DNA from: Nostoc sp. TCL240-02
GTDB taxonomy: Bacteria > Cyanobacteriota > Cyanobacteriia > Cyanobacteriales > Nostocaceae
Length of the DNA: 64,000 nt
Reading direction: 5' to 3'
Assembly (NCBI RefSeq): GCF_013343235.1
Contig: NZ_CP040094.1
Coordinates: forward strand, 194,501-258,500
Shown piece after piece: positions 1-9,926 of the stretch (the stretch's first letter is position 1; the number at the start of each line of letters is the position of its first letter). The translations under genes were made by a program, and so were the position numbers. The notes under the pieces were generated by a model. It was not told where the DNA came from and made no database searches. It was given only the letters and a program-made list of their open reading frames with translations.

Positions 1-1107
1 AACGCGCTCGATATACTCGCTAGTCGCTTTGCCGGGACGAATACCGGGAATACTGGAACCCATTTTTTTCAAATTCTGCGCTACATCTACCGGGTTGAGA
101 ATCAACGAAGAATAGAAGTAGCTAAAGAAAATGATAGAAATCATGTAAACCAAGGCATAGACCCAAGAGCCAGAACCGCTTGGACTCAAATAAGTGTTAA
201 TTATATTTGCCAATTCAGCATTCTTGGCGAAATTTGCAATCAGTAGTGGCAAACTGAGGATGGCTGCGGCAAAGATAATTGGCATTACGCCGCCTTGATT
301 TAGCCGCAAGGGTAAAAAGCTCCGTTGCTCTGCCAAAACTCGACGACCAACTTGGCGACGAGCCGAAATAATCGGGATGCGGCGCATTCCTTCTTGGACA
401 ACCACAATACCAACAATGGTTGCCAGGAAAACTAAGATTAGTACTATGACGCGACCAACTGTTTCTCGACCGCCGACTTGTACCAAATCGATAGTATCGC
501 CTAATGCTTTTGGTAATGATGCGACAATGTTGACAAAAATTAACAATGATGCTCCATTGCCAATACCTCGTTCTGTAATGAGTTCTGATGCCCACATTAC
601 AAACATAGAACCAGCAGTCAGAGCGATCGCAGTTTCAGCTACAAAGATAGGCCCTGGATTTAAGGCAAATTGCTGGAGGAATAATGCTGAAAAAGCTGTA
701 CTTTGGAGAATTGCCCAACATACAGTGACATAACGGGTAATTTGCGATATTTTCCGCCGACCCGCTTCGCCTTCATTTTTCTGTAAATTTTCTAAAGATG
801 GAATCGCCGCGGTGAGCAATTGGATGATAATGGACGCATTAATAAAGGGTAAAATCCCTAAAGCAAAAACGCCCAAAGTCGAAAGTCCTCGCCCGGAAAA
901 TATATCCAATAAACCGAATATGGAATTATTGCCCGATATAGCTTCGGTAAATCTAGGTCTATCAATCCCTGGTACTGGCAAGTAGATGCCCAGGCGAACC
1001 AAAATCAAAACACCGACAGTTACAAGCAGCCTACCTCTAAGCCCGGCTGCTTGTGCCATCTGCATAAAAGTTTCTTGAGCCGTTGGGGCTTTATCTCGAC
1101 TGATCAT
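1..1107 (-). CDS. secY: Preprotein translocase subunit SecY (partial, C-terminus off the left edge)
   Basis: This is the central channel subunit of the SecYEG translocon, which moves unfolded proteins across or into the plasma and thylakoid membranes. The frame begins with an ATG at 1107 (MISRDKAPTAQETF) and stays open to base 1, giving about 369 residues of an expected 430-440. Family features visible are the first membrane segment, the segment LGIYLPVPGIDRPRF near residue 40, and GIRPGKATSEYIERV at the truncated end, a conserved cytoplasmic-loop region. It is the last gene of the ribosomal protein cluster, 74 bp after rplO, as in many bacteria. The remaining residues lie to the left of the window. 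Identification is firm. Confidence 0.96.
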   Translation of the reverse strand, partial: MISRDKAPTAQETFMQMAQAAGLRGRLLVTVGVLILVRLGIYLPVPGIDRPRFTEAISGNNSIFGLLDIFSGRGLSTLGVFALGILPFINASIIIQLLTAAIPSLENLQKNEGEAGRRKISQITRYVTVCWAILQSTAFSALFLQQFALNPGPIFVAETAIALTAGSMFVMWASELITERGIGNGASLLIFVNIVASLPKALGDTIDLVQVGGRETVGRVIVLILVFLATIVGIVVVQEGMRRIPIISARRQVGRRVLAEQRSFLPLRLNQGGVMPIIFAAAILSLPLLIANFAKNAELANIINTYLSPSGSGSWVYALVYMISIIFFSYFYSSLILNPVDVAQNLKKMGSSIPGIRPGKATSEYIERV

Positions 1108-1181
1108 AGAGTGCTACCTTTATAGTGAACCAGGCGCTGACAGCGAGTTGGCTTGCATTTAAGTGCGCTGTTCCGGCTCAC

Positions 1182-1625
1182 TCATAAGACTTCACAACTC
1201 CCTCCAGCTGCCTCAATTTTGCTACGAGCTGAACCTGTGAAAGCTGCCGCTTGTACCTTGAGCGGAATACTCAATTCCCCGTTACCTAAAATTTTCAATG
1301 GCCCTTTGACAGCAGTCAGAATACCTGCTGCCTTCAAGGAGGTCAAAGTTACTTCTGTATTAGCGGGAAGGGAGGCTAGCTTATCTACATTAATCGTAGT
1401 GTAAATCTTCTGATTAACAATCGGGAAGCCCTTCAGCTTAGGTAAGCGGCGGTACAATGGCTGTTGACCACCTTCAAAACCGGGTCGAGTACCGCTACCG
1501 GAGCGAGATTTTTGACCCCGCATACCTAGACCAGCACTAGCACCTTGTCCGGCAGAAATACCTCTGGCTACACGCTTCTTGCGTTTCTTTGAGCCTTTTT
1601 GCGGCTTAACATCATGGAGTCTCAT
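1182..1625 (-). CDS. rplO: 50S ribosomal protein L15
   Basis: L15 is a late-assembly protein of the large subunit that contacts 23S rRNA. The 147-residue product opens with [18 protein letters not shown] and the glycine- and arginine-rich N-terminal extension typical of L15 ([19 protein letters not shown]), followed by the compact C-terminal domain. Length is normal. It sits between rpsE and secY. The rpmD (L30) gene that lies just upstream of rplO in E. coli is absent. A 140-bp repeat-rich spacer separates it from rpsE. Confidence 0.97.
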   Translation of the reverse strand: MRLHDVKPQKGSKKRKKRVARGISAGQGASAGLGMRGQKSRSGSGTRPGFEGGQQPLYRRLPKLKGFPIVNQKIYTTINVDKLASLPANTEVTLTSLKAAGILTAVKGPLKILGNGELSIPLKVQAAAFTGSARSKIEAAGGSCEVL

Positions 1626-1765
1626 AAGTTACCAAGTTGTCCTTTGTCATTTGTCCTTTGTCATTTGTCTTTTGTCATTTGTTATTCACTAATGAACGCC
1701 ACTTGCTTCAACAGGGGGAACCCCCGCAACGCAGTGGCTCCTAATGACCAATGACTAATGACTAG
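1626..1765. repeat. STRR heptamer repeat block in the rplO-rpsE spacer
   Basis: The spacer holds tandem heptamers of the type TTTGTCA/TTTGTCC at 1638-1680 and TAATGAC/CAATGAC at 1741-1762. The two blocks are roughly inverse to one another, so the transcript could fold into a long imperfect hairpin. A GC-rich segment (about 1710-1740, containing GGGGGAACCCCC) lies between the arms. This matches the short tandemly repeated repetitive sequences known from heterocystous cyanobacteria. Confidence 0.85.
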
Positions 1766-2293
1766 TTAGATGTAGAGATTTTCAATAGGAATACCGCGAT
1801 CTTCCGCGACTTCAGAAAGAGTCCGCAATGTAGATAAGGCATTGACTGCGGCTCTAGCATTATTAAGCGGATTGTTAGAACCAAGCTGCTTGGCTAATAT
1901 GTTACGAACTCCTGCCAATTCCAACACAGTCCGCACAGCACCACCAGCAATTACCCCAGTACCAGGTGCGGCTGGACGCATAATCACTTTTGCACCGCCA
2001 CCGACACCATCAATGGGATGGGGGATGGAGTTGGATTTAGTAATTGGGATATCAATCAGGTGTTTTTTGCCGTCAGCTACGCCTTTTTTAACTGCGCCAA
2101 TTACATCTGAAGCTTTGCCTACACCGACACCAACTTGACCGCGTTCGTTACCAACGACAACGATCGCTCGGAAGCTGAGTTTTTTACCACCTTTGACGAC
2201 TTTGCTCACGCGGCGGATTTGGATAACCCGCTCTTGCCAAGTGGTTTCCTCTTTTTTGGCACGCTTTGTTCTACTTTTACGCTCTGTTGCCAT
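1766..2293 (-). CDS. rpsE: 30S ribosomal protein S5
   Basis: S5 belongs to the small subunit and contributes to decoding accuracy and to helicase activity at the mRNA entry channel. The 175-residue protein has the N-terminal double-stranded-RNA-binding-like domain ([20 protein letters not shown]) and the C-terminal domain with [19 protein letters not shown]. The lysine-rich start [16 protein letters not shown] is typical of cyanobacterial S5. It lies between rplR and rplO in the spc part of the operon, with repeat-filled spacers on both sides. Confidence 0.97.
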   Translation of the reverse strand: MATERKSRTKRAKKEETTWQERVIQIRRVSKVVKGGKKLSFRAIVVVGNERGQVGVGVGKASDVIGAVKKGVADGKKHLIDIPITKSNSIPHPIDGVGGGAKVIMRPAAPGTGVIAGGAVRTVLELAGVRNILAKQLGSNNPLNNARAAVNALSTLRTLSEVAEDRGIPIENLYI

Positions 2294-2309
2294 AATTTAT
2301 ACTCTGGTG

Positions 2310-2386
2310 AACGTCATTTGTCAGTTGTCATTTGTCATTTGTCTTTTGTCATTTGTCCAATGACTAATGACTAATGACCAATGACT
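2310..2386. repeat. STRR heptamer repeat block in the rpsE-rplR spacer
   Basis: Tandem TTTGTCA-type heptamers (about 2314-2355) are followed by TAATGAC/CAATGAC-type heptamers (about 2356-2384). The two halves are imperfect inverse copies, so a fold-back is possible. No coding sequence is evident. Confidence 0.8.
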
Positions 2387-2749
2387 TTAGAAATCTAAAC
2401 CGGCTTCGCGTGCTGCATCAGCTAAAGCTTTGACACGACCATGATATAAGTTACCACCGCGATCAAAGACTACTTTGGTGATGCCTTTTTCTAGCGATCG
2501 CACTGCGATCAATTTACCAACTTGCACTGATGCGTCGCGGTTTGCACCTGACGCTAAACTAGATTTCAAATCTGGTTCTAAAGTCGATGCTGCCACTATG
2601 GTTTGATGCTGACTATCATCAATTACCTGGGCATAAATATGCTCATTAGAACGGAATACCGCTAAACGTGGACGTTCTGGGGAGCCAACTACTTTGCCAC
2701 GAACGCGGCGATGACGACGGTTTTTTGATTCTCTACGAGTAAGTTTCAT
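2387..2749 (-). CDS. rplR: 50S ribosomal protein L18
   Basis: L18 binds 5S rRNA and helps place it in the central protuberance. The product has 120 residues, the usual length, with the basic start [20 protein letters not shown], the core segment [20 protein letters not shown] and the conserved end [13 protein letters not shown]. It starts 2 bp after the rplF stop, so the two are probably translationally coupled. Confidence 0.97.
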   Translation of the reverse strand: MKLTRRESKNRRHRRVRGKVVGSPERPRLAVFRSNEHIYAQVIDDSQHQTIVAASTLEPDLKSSLASGANRDASVQVGKLIAVRSLEKGITKVVFDRGGNLYHGRVKALADAAREAGLDF

Positions 2750-2751
2750 TT

Positions 2752-3300
2752 TTACTTCTTACCACCCTTACCAGTCTTACCAGCCTTACGTCTTACCACT
2801 TCACCGGCATAGCGAATACCTTTACCTTTGTAAGGTTCTGGTGGACGAACGGCGCGAATTTTTGCGGCTGTGTTGCCTACAATTTCTTTGTCGTAGCCGC
2901 TAACAATCACGTTAGTAGTACCTTCGACTGCAAACTGAATTCCTTCTGGTGGCTCAATTTGCACCTGATGGCTGTAACCCATGTTTAGAACTAGGTTACG
3001 CCCTTGAAGTTGTGCCCTGTAACCAACACCTTGGATTTCCAAACGGCGCTGAAAACCTTGGGAAACTCCCTCGACCATGTTGGCAACTAAAGTGCGGCTC
3101 AAGCCGTGCAGTTGCTTCGATGTCCGAGTTTCATCCCGACGATTTACGTGTAATATTTCTCCCTCTTGAGAGAGCGAGACATTATCTCTGAGAGTGCGAG
3201 AAAGTTCTCCTTTCGGGCCTTTCACTACAATATTCGTACCATCGATCGCCACTTGAACTTTGGCGGGAATAGTAATTGGACGTTTACCAATACGAGACAT
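2752..3300 (-). CDS. rplF: 50S ribosomal protein L6
   Basis: L6 is a large-subunit protein near the GTPase centre. I chose the ATG at 3300 ([15 protein letters not shown]), which gives 182 residues. The frame is open for 16 codons further upstream, but those codons ([11 protein letters not shown]) are simply heptamer repeat read as protein and match no L6. Two related domains are visible, with the conserved C-terminal segment [16 protein letters not shown] followed by a basic tail. The gene sits between rpsH and rplR. Confidence 0.96.
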   Translation of the reverse strand: MSRIGKRPITIPAKVQVAIDGTNIVVKGPKGELSRTLRDNVSLSQEGEILHVNRRDETRTSKQLHGLSRTLVANMVEGVSQGFQRRLEIQGVGYRAQLQGRNLVLNMGYSHQVQIEPPEGIQFAVEGTTNVIVSGYDKEIVGNTAAKIRAVRPPEPYKGKGIRYAGEVVRRKAGKTGKGGKK

Positions 3301-3420
3301 TACTTTTTGTCCTTTGTTATTTGTCCTTTGTCCTTTGTTACTTACCATTTGTTATTTGCCTTTTATCCTTTGCTCAGACAAATGACCAATGACTAATGAC
3401 AAACGACTAATGACCAATGA
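3301..3420. repeat. STRR heptamer repeat block in the rplF-rpsH spacer
   Basis: TTTGTCC/TTTGTTA heptamers (about 3306-3375) are followed by CAATGAC/TAATGAC heptamers (about 3378-3420) running up to the rpsH stop codon. The arrangement is again two arms in inverse orientation. Confidence 0.85.
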
Positions 3421-3822
3421 CTACCAAACGTAACAAAGCACTTCGCCACCCAAGTTTTGACGACGCGCTTCGCGGTCAGTCATAATCCCACTGGATGTAG
3501 AAATAATGGCAATGCCAATGCCGCCTAGTACTCTTGGTAATTCTTTTCTATTGGAGTAAACACGCAAGCCTGGCTTACTCACTCGCTTTAAGGCGGTGAT
3601 TAGAGGCTGACGATTCTTACCTTTATATTTTAGGGAAATCACTAGGTTATGTTTTACCCCTTCTTCTGCTTCTTCGATTTCAGCAATAAAGCCTTCCTCC
3701 CGTAGCACTTTGGCAATGCTGCGGGTCATTTTTGTAGCTGGCACTTGTGTAGTTTGATGCCGCGCCAGGTTGGCATTGCGGATGCGCGTCAGCATATCTG
3801 CAATTGTGTCGTTAGCCGCCAT
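3421..3822 (-). CDS. rpsH: 30S ribosomal protein S8
   Basis: S8 binds the central domain of 16S rRNA and in E. coli also represses the spc operon. The 133-residue product has the typical start [18 protein letters not shown] and the C-terminal RNA-binding signature [18 protein letters not shown]. It follows rplE directly. The rpsN gene found between them in E. coli is missing here, which is usual in cyanobacteria. Confidence 0.97.
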   Translation of the reverse strand: MAANDTIADMLTRIRNANLARHQTTQVPATKMTRSIAKVLREEGFIAEIEEAEEGVKHNLVISLKYKGKNRQPLITALKRVSKPGLRVYSNRKELPRVLGGIGIAIISTSSGIMTDREARRQNLGGEVLCYVW

Positions 3823-3842
3823 CGTTCCCTCTATAGATGAAC

Positions 3843-4391
3843 TTACTGATCGCGAAAGGGCATTCCTAATTCTTTAAGTAAGGCGCGGCCCTCTTCGTCG
3901 TTTTTTGCTGTGGTGATGATGGAAATATCCATCCCACGCACTTGATCAACGCTGTCGTATTCGACTTCTGGAAAAATTAGCTGTTCTCTTACACCCAGAG
4001 TATAGTTACCCCGTCCGTCAAAGCTTTTAGGGCTAACGCCGCGAAAATCTCGAATTCTGGGCAGTGATAGGCTAACTAGTCGATCGAAAAAGGCATACAT
4101 CCGCTCGGATCTAAGAGTAACCATGATCCCTACGGGCATCCCCTGACGAATCTTAAAGCCAGCGATCGCTTTTTTCGCCCGCGTTACCACTGGTTTTTGA
4201 CCAGTAACAAGCGCAATTTCATTGATGGATGCTTCCAGCGACTTTGCATTTTGAGCCGCCTCACCCAAACCTCGGTTAATAGTTACCTTTACCAACTTCG
4301 GTACTTGATGAACGTTGGTATATTGAAACTGATTAATCAGTTTTGGGACGATTGTCTCTTGATATAAGCTTTTAAGTCTTGTTGTCGCCAT
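3843..4391 (-). CDS. rplE: 50S ribosomal protein L5
   Basis: L5 binds 5S rRNA and contacts P-site tRNA. The 182-residue protein carries the family segments [38 protein letters not shown] and [19 protein letters not shown]. It lies between rplX and rpsH. The 20-bp spacing to rpsH suggests co-transcription without repeats at this junction. Confidence 0.97.
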   Translation of the reverse strand: MATTRLKSLYQETIVPKLINQFQYTNVHQVPKLVKVTINRGLGEAAQNAKSLEASINEIALVTGQKPVVTRAKKAIAGFKIRQGMPVGIMVTLRSERMYAFFDRLVSLSLPRIRDFRGVSPKSFDGRGNYTLGVREQLIFPEVEYDSVDQVRGMDISIITTAKNDEEGRALLKELGMPFRDQ

Positions 4392-4435
4392 AGTTTTTTG
4401 TCCTGATATCCCTGGGCTTGGTCAGGGAACTTTTA

Positions 4436-4498
4436 TTGTCCTTTGTTATTTGTCGCTTGTCTTTATTACTAATGACCAATGACTAATGACTAATGACT
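4436..4498. repeat. STRR heptamer repeat block in the rplX-rplE spacer
   Basis: TTGTCCTTTGTTATTTGTCG-type heptamers are followed by CAATGAC/TAATGAC heptamers ending at the rplX stop. It is a short version of the two-armed block seen in other spacers of this operon. Confidence 0.8.
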
Positions 4499-4850
4499 AT
4501 TTATCCAAAATCTCGCCAGTTTTTTTAAGTTTTCTGACTTTCTTGCCTTCTGAGGTAAAGGTATAACAAACACGACTGGCAACGTTCTGCTTAGTGGAAT
4601 AAAGCATCACGTTAGAGCTATGAATTGGGAATTCCTGGGTGACAATCCGCCCTGATTCCCCTTCTTGCTGGGGTTTGACGTGCTTGGTTTTAATGTTGAC
4701 ACCTTTGACGATGACTTTACTCAGTTGGGGAAGTGCCTGGATAATTTCACCAATTTTTCCTTTGTCTTTCCCAGCAATCACTTGTACGGTGTCGCCAGTT
4801 TTGACGTGCATTTTGTGGAATACTTTGGGCGTACCCTGTTTGGTTGCCAT
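4497..4850 (-). CDS. rplX: 50S ribosomal protein L24
   Basis: L24 is an assembly initiator of the large subunit. The 117-residue product has a KOW motif near the N-terminus ([20 protein letters not shown]). Its ATG overlaps the rplN stop codon by one base, so translational coupling with rplN is likely. Length fits cyanobacterial L24. Confidence 0.96.
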   Translation of the reverse strand: MATKQGTPKVFHKMHVKTGDTVQVIAGKDKGKIGEIIQALPQLSKVIVKGVNIKTKHVKPQQEGESGRIVTQEFPIHSSNVMLYSTKQNVASRVCYTFTSEGKKVRKLKKTGEILDK

Positions 4851-5218
4851 TAAAGCACCTCCGGAGCCAGAGAAACAATTTTGGTAAAGTTTTTATCGCG
4901 CAGTTCACGGGCAACTGGGCCAAAAACTCGTGTACCTCTTGGATTACCGTCTTTGTTGATAATCACAGCAGCGTTATCATCAAAGCGAATACTCATGCCA
5001 CTGTCACGAGATACAGCTTTCCGAGTGCGGACAATTACTGCTTCCACAACATCAGACTTTTTGACAGCCATGTTGGGTGTAGCATCTTTGACGACGGCGA
5101 TAATTTTATCACCGATAAAACCATAACGGCGGTTGCCTCCACCTAAGACGCGGATGCACATTAGTTTACGAGCGCCGCTATTATCTGCGACATTTAGGTA
5201 AGTCTGGGGTTGAATCAC
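4850..5218 (-). CDS. rplN: 50S ribosomal protein L14
   Basis: L14 lies at the subunit interface and forms an intersubunit bridge with 16S rRNA. The 122-residue protein starts [18 protein letters not shown], the classic L14 N-terminus, and ends [20 protein letters not shown]. It precedes rplX with a one-base overlap. Confidence 0.97.
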   Translation of the reverse strand: MIQPQTYLNVADNSGARKLMCIRVLGGGNRRYGFIGDKIIAVVKDATPNMAVKKSDVVEAVIVRTRKAVSRDSGMSIRFDDNAAVIINKDGNPRGTRVFGPVARELRDKNFTKIVSLAPEVL

Positions 5219-5264
5219 AATTATTCTCCCTTGTGGTGTTGTTAGTTTCTAACAACGATGAGGT

Positions 5265-5513
5265 TTAAGCGGGCTTGACGTTCAGGACTTCTGTGATTTT
5301 CCAGCGCTTGGTTTTGCTCAGGGGTCTAGTTTCCTGAATGCGAACGCGATCGCCTACTTTACACTTATTTTCTTCGTCGTGAACTTTATATCGTTGGGTG
5401 TTAACCACAATTTTGCCGTACTTGGGGTGAGGAGCGCGATTTTCTATGGCAACTACCACAGTTTTTTGCATTTTATCGCTCACTACCAAGCCAACTCGTT
5501 CTTTAACTGCCAT
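5265..5513 (-). CDS. rpsQ: 30S ribosomal protein S17
   Basis: S17 is a primary 16S rRNA-binding protein with an OB fold. The 82-residue protein has the conserved segment [19 protein letters not shown] and the signature [18 protein letters not shown]. It starts 6 bp after rpmC, consistent with tight coupling. Confidence 0.97.
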   Translation of the reverse strand: MAVKERVGLVVSDKMQKTVVVAIENRAPHPKYGKIVVNTQRYKVHDEENKCKVGDRVRIQETRPLSKTKRWKITEVLNVKPA

Positions 5514-5519
5514 AATCTC

Positions 5520-5747
5520 CTACTTTTTTTCTTTAGCCGATTGACTTGCTGCCCGTTTGCGTTCTGTTTCTAATGTCAGCAATTGGGCTAGGCGATGTCG
5601 AGCCTGTCTGAACTGGTGGGGCTTTTCTAATTGTCTTGTTGCTTTTTGCAAGCGCAACTGAAATAGTTGTCTTTTGATCGCAACAATTTCATCAGAGAGC
5701 TTCTCGTCACTTAATTCTCTAGCTTCTGAAATCTTGGGAAGAGGCAT
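5520..5747 (-). CDS. rpmC: 50S ribosomal protein L29
   Basis: L29 sits near the polypeptide exit tunnel and is part of the docking site for trigger factor and SRP. The 75-residue helical protein contains the L29 core LSDEIVAIKRQLFQLRLQKA and a basic C-terminus. It lies between rplP (3 bp away) and rpsQ (6 bp away). Confidence 0.94.
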   Translation of the reverse strand: MPLPKISEARELSDEKLSDEIVAIKRQLFQLRLQKATRQLEKPHQFRQARHRLAQLLTLETERKRAASQSAKEKK

Positions 5748-5750
5748 AAG

Positions 5751-6176
5751 CTACTCCTGCTCCTGTGGTTGAGAGCGCACAATAAACTTGGTTTTTATAG
5801 GCAGTTTAAATGAAGCTAAACGCATAGCTTCCCGGGCGATTTCTTCAGAAACCCCACCGATTTCAAACAAAATTCGTCCTGGCTTGACTACCGCTACCCA
5901 AAACTCTGGATTACCTTTACCGGAACCCATCCGGGTTTCAGCAGGACGCATGGTTACAGGTTTATCAGGGAAAATCCGAATCCAGATTTGTCCACCCCGA
6001 CGAATATAACGAGTCATTGCCCGACGAGAAGCCTCGATTTGCCGGGAGGTAATCCAAGCAGGTTCTTGTGCTTGGAGTGCAAAATCACCGAAGTTGAGGG
6101 TACTACCACGGGTGGCTAGTCCCTCCATCCGTCCGCGCTGTTGTTTGCGGAATTTAGTTCTTCTAGGGCTTAACAT
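5751..6176 (-). CDS. rplP: 50S ribosomal protein L16
   Basis: L16 helps position A-site tRNA near the peptidyl-transferase centre. The 141-residue protein starts [19 protein letters not shown] and contains [20 protein letters not shown] and [19 protein letters not shown], both L16 signatures. It is between rpsC and rpmC. Confidence 0.97.
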   Translation of the reverse strand: MLSPRRTKFRKQQRGRMEGLATRGSTLNFGDFALQAQEPAWITSRQIEASRRAMTRYIRRGGQIWIRIFPDKPVTMRPAETRMGSGKGNPEFWVAVVKPGRILFEIGGVSEEIAREAMRLASFKLPIKTKFIVRSQPQEQE

Positions 6177-6182
6177 GATTGG

Positions 6183-6285
6183 CTACTAGGTACTAGGTAC
6201 TGGGGATTAGGGATTGGGAATTAGGGATTGGGGATTGAGAATTCTTACCCAGCCCCCAGTCCCCATTCCCCAGTCCCCGTTTACC
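6183..6285. repeat. Heptamer-type repeats in the rpsC-rplP spacer
   Basis: The spacer is built of ACTAGGT, GGGGATT/AGGGATT and CCCCAGT heptamers. The GGGGATT run (about 6201-6235) and the CCCCAGT/CCCCATT run (about 6249-6276) are inverse to each other and can fold back. Confidence 0.75.
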
Positions 6286-7063
6286 CTTCATTTGAGCGGT
6301 CTTCAAATTGCTGGCGACGACGTTGTTGTTGACGGCGACGGGGTTCACGTTCGCGATCGCGTGGGTCACGTTCGCGATCACGGCTTGCGGGTGGTAGCGG
6401 ATCTGGTTCCTGTCCAGGAATAATTTCTCCCTTAAATACCCAAACCTTGATGCCCAAAATGCCGTAAACAGTTTTTGCCGTGCAATAAGAGTAGTCAATG
6501 TCAGCCCGTAAAGTATGTAAAGGTACTCTACCTTCACGAGTCCACTCTGTCCGGGCAATTTCTGCACCGTTGAGCCGGCCGCTGACTTGGATTTTAATAC
6601 CTTGAACACCAGCGCGTTGGGCACGCTGAATTGATTGCCGCACTACCCGCCGAAAGGAAACCCGGCGTTCCAATTGTTGAGCAATGTATTCGGCAATTAG
6701 GTAGGCATCAGCATCAACTCGTTGAACTTCAACTACGTTAATGCGAATTTGGCGATTGCTACCCAATAGTCCTTGGAGTCCGGTACGCAAGGATTCTATA
6801 CCTTGCCCACCACGCCCTACTACTACACCAGGTCTAGCTGTGCGTACTTCTAAGTCGATTTGGTCGGCTTTGCGCTCAATCCGCACTTCGGAAATTCCGG
6901 CGTTGTTTTGAGCAAGTCTACCCAGCTTTTGTTCTATATATTGACGGAGTTTGTGATCTTCTTGTAAAAGTTCTGGATAGCGGTCAGGAACAGCAAACCA
7001 ACGGGATTGATGTTCATGTGTAATACCCAGGCGAAAACCAACTGGATGAATCTTCTGTCCCAC
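6281..7063 (-). CDS. rpsC: 30S ribosomal protein S3
   Basis: S3 forms part of the mRNA entry channel of the small subunit. The 260-residue product has the N-terminal KH domain ([16 protein letters not shown] region) and the C-terminal domain with [20 protein letters not shown] and the conserved WVFKGEII. Beyond this is a tail of about 40 residues dominated by Arg, Asp, Glu and Gln ([20 protein letters not shown]). The tail makes the protein longer than E. coli S3 (about 233 residues). It may be a locally expanded repeat. Confidence 0.96.
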   Translation of the reverse strand: MGQKIHPVGFRLGITHEHQSRWFAVPDRYPELLQEDHKLRQYIEQKLGRLAQNNAGISEVRIERKADQIDLEVRTARPGVVVGRGGQGIESLRTGLQGLLGSNRQIRINVVEVQRVDADAYLIAEYIAQQLERRVSFRRVVRQSIQRAQRAGVQGIKIQVSGRLNGAEIARTEWTREGRVPLHTLRADIDYSYCTAKTVYGILGIKVWVFKGEIIPGQEPDPLPPASRDRERDPRDREREPRRRQQQRRRQQFEDRSNEG

Positions 7064-7116
7064 GAATGCTTCCTCTAAGATTTCTTACTTTACGTAATTT
7101 ATTCGTGTAAGCGTGC

Positions 7117-7473
7117 TTATTTTTCTGGTGCGGCTCCAACGGCCACAGTAATATGGCACGTCGGTTTGCGAATTTGGTAAGCTCGACCTTGCGCTCTTGG
7201 TTGGAACCGCTTTAACGGTGGCCCTTGATCGGCATAAGCCTGAGTAATCACTAGTTGAGTCCGATCTAACCCAGCGTTGTGTTCAGCATTAGCAGCAGCG
7301 CTTCTGAGAACCTTCAAGATGGGTTCAGTGGCGCGATAGGGCATGAATTCCAAGATGATTAGCGCTTCTCGGTACGATCGCCCCCGGATTTGATCGAGTA
7401 CCCGACGCACTTTGTAGGCCGAGATGCGGATAAAACGAGCGATCGCTTTTACTTCAGTAGTATTAGTAGCCAT
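7117..7473 (-). CDS. rplV: 50S ribosomal protein L22
   Basis: L22 lines the peptide exit tunnel. I chose the ATG at 7473 ([16 protein letters not shown], 118 residues). An ATG seven codons upstream is possible but would start inside the repeat-rich spacer. The core shows [20 protein letters not shown] and the C-terminal signature [18 protein letters not shown]. It lies between rpsS and rpsC. Confidence 0.96.
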   Translation of the reverse strand: MATNTTEVKAIARFIRISAYKVRRVLDQIRGRSYREALIILEFMPYRATEPILKVLRSAAANAEHNAGLDRTQLVITQAYADQGPPLKRFQPRAQGRAYQIRKPTCHITVAVGAAPEK

Positions 7474-7479
7474 AATTTT

Positions 7480-7556
7480 CTCCAATTTTGTCATTTGTCA
7501 TTTTTCATTTGTCACTTGTCTTTAGCTAATGACTAATGACTAATAACTAATGACTA
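7480..7556. repeat. STRR heptamer repeat block in the rpsS-rplV spacer
   Basis: TTTGTCA/TTTTTCA heptamers (about 7487-7520) and TAATGAC/TAATAAC heptamers (about 7525-7556) face each other as in the other spacers. Confidence 0.8.
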
Positions 7557-7832
7557 CCTACCCGCTTTTTTGTCACTTTTTCCATGACCCCTATAGGTGC
7601 GTGTCGGGGCAAATTCACCCAACTTGTGTCCTACCATCTGTTCATTTACAAAAACTGGAACGTGTTGTCGTCCGTTGTGAACAGCGATGGTATGACCTAC
7701 CATTAGGGGCAAAATTGTCGAAGCTCTTGACCAAGTTTTAATAACTTCTTTTCTGTTATTGTCGTTGAGCTTTTCAATTTTCTTTAAGAGATGATCCGCA
7801 ACGAAAGGACCTTTTTTTAGAGAACGACCCAT
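7554..7832 (-). CDS. rpsS: 30S ribosomal protein S19
   Basis: S19 contacts the A-site region and the head of the small subunit. The 92-residue product begins [20 protein letters not shown] and contains the signature [20 protein letters not shown] followed by [12 protein letters not shown]. It lies between rplB and rplV. Confidence 0.97.
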   Translation of the reverse strand: MGRSLKKGPFVADHLLKKIEKLNDNNRKEVIKTWSRASTILPLMVGHTIAVHNGRQHVPVFVNEQMVGHKLGEFAPTRTYRGHGKSDKKAGR

Positions 7833-7835
7833 AGT

Positions 7836-7975
7836 TCAATTTTGGATTTAGGATTTAGGAATTAGGATTTAGAATTTCGGATTTTGGATAATTAGGTGAG
7901 TAAATCAGGTTTCACAAATTTTCAATGTTCACAAGTAGACCCCAATCTACAATCCAAAATCTAAAATCTAAAATT
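7836..7975. repeat. GGATTTA/AATCTAA repeat block in the rplB-rpsS spacer
   Basis: The left part is GGATTTA-like units (about 7842-7890) and the right part CCAAAATCTAAAATCTAAAA units (about 7951-7977). The parts are imperfect inverse copies. The unit differs from the TTTGTCA/TAATGAC blocks but the two-armed design is the same. Confidence 0.75.
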
Positions 7976-8839
7976 CTATGATTCACGACCACCGCGACCG
8001 CGTTTAGAAGACTTACGGCGACGACGCACAATGAATTTGCTGCTAAGTTTCTTGCGATTGCGTGTCTTCGCGCCCAATGTGGGTTTACCCCAAGGTGTAA
8101 CAGGTCCAGATCTACCGATAGGAGCCCTACCTTCACCACCACCATGTGGGTGATCCACTGGGTTCATGACGCTACCTCTAACCTTCGGACGGCGACCTTT
8201 CCAGCGATTGCGTCCTGCTTTACCTGCGCTCAGGTTTCTCGCATCGGTGTTGCCCACTTGCCCAATGGTGGCGTAGCAATCACGCCGAATTAAGCGGACT
8301 TCTCCCGAAGGCAACTTGAGAGTTACATAATCACCTTCTTTTGCCACAACTTGAGCGCTAGCACCAGCAGCCCGCACGATTTGACCACCTTTACCAGGAG
8401 TCATTTCTACGTTGTGAACGCTAGTACCTAAGGGAATCCTTGATAGAGGTAAAGCATTACCATCTTCAAAGGGAGATTCAGGGCCAGAAATAATTATTGT
8501 TCCAACTTTCAACCCGTTGGGATGAAGAATGTACCGTTTTTCGCCATCTTGGTAGTACAAAAGGGCAATTCGGGCATTACGGTTAGGATCGTATTCAATT
8601 GCTGCGACTTTAGCAGGAATATTATGTTTATCCCTTTTAAAATCGATGATCCGGTAAAGTTGTTTGTGTCCGCCACCCCGGCGACGACTGGTAATCCGCC
8701 CGGTATTATTCCGACCTTTGGCGCGATGCTTTGAGGTAGTTAGGGATTTTTCTGGCTCGGTTTTTGTGATTTCCGCAAAGTCAGAAACTGTAACTTGGCG
8801 AGTGCTGGGGGTATAAGGGCGATAAGAACGAGTACCCAT
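7976..8839 (-). CDS. rplB: 50S ribosomal protein L2
   Basis: L2 is needed for subunit association and peptidyl-transferase activity. The 287-residue protein starts [20 protein letters not shown] and contains [20 protein letters not shown] and the signature [19 protein letters not shown], which includes the conserved histidine near the catalytic centre. The tail is basic. Length is normal. Confidence 0.98.
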   Translation of the reverse strand: MGTRSYRPYTPSTRQVTVSDFAEITKTEPEKSLTTSKHRAKGRNNTGRITSRRRGGGHKQLYRIIDFKRDKHNIPAKVAAIEYDPNRNARIALLYYQDGEKRYILHPNGLKVGTIIISGPESPFEDGNALPLSRIPLGTSVHNVEMTPGKGGQIVRAAGASAQVVAKEGDYVTLKLPSGEVRLIRRDCYATIGQVGNTDARNLSAGKAGRNRWKGRRPKVRGSVMNPVDHPHGGGEGRAPIGRSGPVTPWGKPTLGAKTRNRKKLSSKFIVRRRRKSSKRGRGGRES

Positions 8840-8841
8840 AA

Positions 8842-8980
8842 TCTATTTTGGATTTTGGATTTTTGATTTACTTAAATTTCGGATTTTGAATTTTGGATTT
8901 AATGAGTGTTTAACTAATTACGACCATGTTTGGTATTTATTCAGTAAACTCCTCAATCTAAAATCTAAAATCTAAAATTC
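8842..8980. repeat. GGATTTT/AAATCTA repeat block in the rplW-rplB spacer
   Basis: GGATTTT and GGATTTA units (about 8845-8900) lie upstream of AATCTAAAATCTAAAATCTA units (about 8957-8976). The arms can pair imperfectly. No gene is visible in the spacer. Confidence 0.7.
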
Positions 8981-9295
8981 CTAGACTTCTGGGAATAGAA
9001 CTTGTCTAATCTTGTCTTCATCCCCAGGTGCGACTGTAACAATGGCTCGCTTATATTGGGGCTTATAACCGATAAATTTACCAACGCGCCGTTTTTTACG
9101 TGGTGGTAAGTTGGTGTTGACTTTTACAACCTTGACCTGAAATAAGTCTTCGATCGCAGCCTTGATTTCTGGCTTAGATGCCTTTGGAATTACTTCAAAG
9201 GTGTACTTATTTTGCTCCATCAAGATAGTCGCCTTCTCGGTGACTATTGGGCGACGTACTAAGTCGGCAAGGTCGCGGGGGTCAAAGCTAGGCAC
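8981..9295 (-). CDS. rplW: 50S ribosomal protein L23
   Basis: L23 is at the exit tunnel and docks trigger factor. The 104-residue product has [22 protein letters not shown] and the segment [20 protein letters not shown]. Its start overlaps the end of rplD by 8 bp, so the two are translationally coupled. Confidence 0.97.
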   Translation of the reverse strand: MPSFDPRDLADLVRRPIVTEKATILMEQNKYTFEVIPKASKPEIKAAIEDLFQVKVVKVNTNLPPRKKRRVGKFIGYKPQYKRAIVTVAPGDEDKIRQVLFPEV

Positions 9296-9926
9296 TGTAG
9301 ACCTCCTGAATTTTTTCTAGGGCTGATGCCGTAACTACAATTTTGTCAGCGTGCAGTAAATCAAAAACATTTAACTGGTCGGCTGCAATTAGTTTTAAAT
9401 TTTCAATGTTGCGGGCTGACAAATAAACATTATCTGTATCCGCAATTTCAGACAAAATTAACAGTGCCTTGCTTTCTGGCGCTACTCCCCAACGGGCAAG
9501 AGCTGCTACTAAGTCTTTAGTTTTCGGGCGAGATAGCTCGGTGCTAAATTCTTCTACTACGATCAAATCGTCAATGCGGCTGACAAATGCTGTCCGCAGT
9601 GCTAAACGTCGCTCTTTGCGGTTCAACTTCAGGTCGAAATCTCTAGGCTTTGGCCCAAAGATCACACCACCACCACGCCACAATGGTGAACGAATAGACC
9701 CTGCACGAGCGCGACCAGTACCTTTTTGTCGCCAAGGTTTACGACCGCCACCTCTAACTTCAGCACGAGTTTTTGTACTGGCGTTTCCTTGACGAGCATT
9801 GGTTAATTGCCGTACTAAGGCACGATGCACGATATGGGAGGCTGTTTCTTCTTTGGCAACGCGCAACTCGAAGGTCGTCTCGCCGACCTGTTCTCCTTGC
9901 CAATTTTTAACTACGCTTTCAACCAT
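9288..9926 (-). CDS. rplD: 50S ribosomal protein L4
   Basis: L4 lines the exit tunnel and in E. coli autoregulates the S10 operon. I chose the ATG at 9926 ([16 protein letters not shown]), giving 212 residues. The frame is open for 22 more codons upstream, but those codons ([11 protein letters not shown]) are heptamer repeat and not an L4 N-terminus. The central loop [20 protein letters not shown] type segment is present. It overlaps rplW by 8 bp. Confidence 0.95.
   Translation of the reverse strand: MVESVVKNWQGEQVGETTFELRVAKEETASHIVHRALVRQLTNARQGNASTKTRAEVRGGGRKPWRQKGTGRARAGSIRSPLWRGGGVIFGPKPRDFDLKLNRKERRLALRTAFVSRIDDLIVVEEFSTELSRPKTKDLVAALARWGVAPESKALLILSEIADTDNVYLSARNIENLKLIAADQLNVFDLLHADKIVVTASALEKIQEVYSA

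Noticed and set aside
215..733. Open frames in both directions within the secY region
   Set aside because: They overlap the clear secY frame, have no family resemblance, and are shadows of secY coding sequence.
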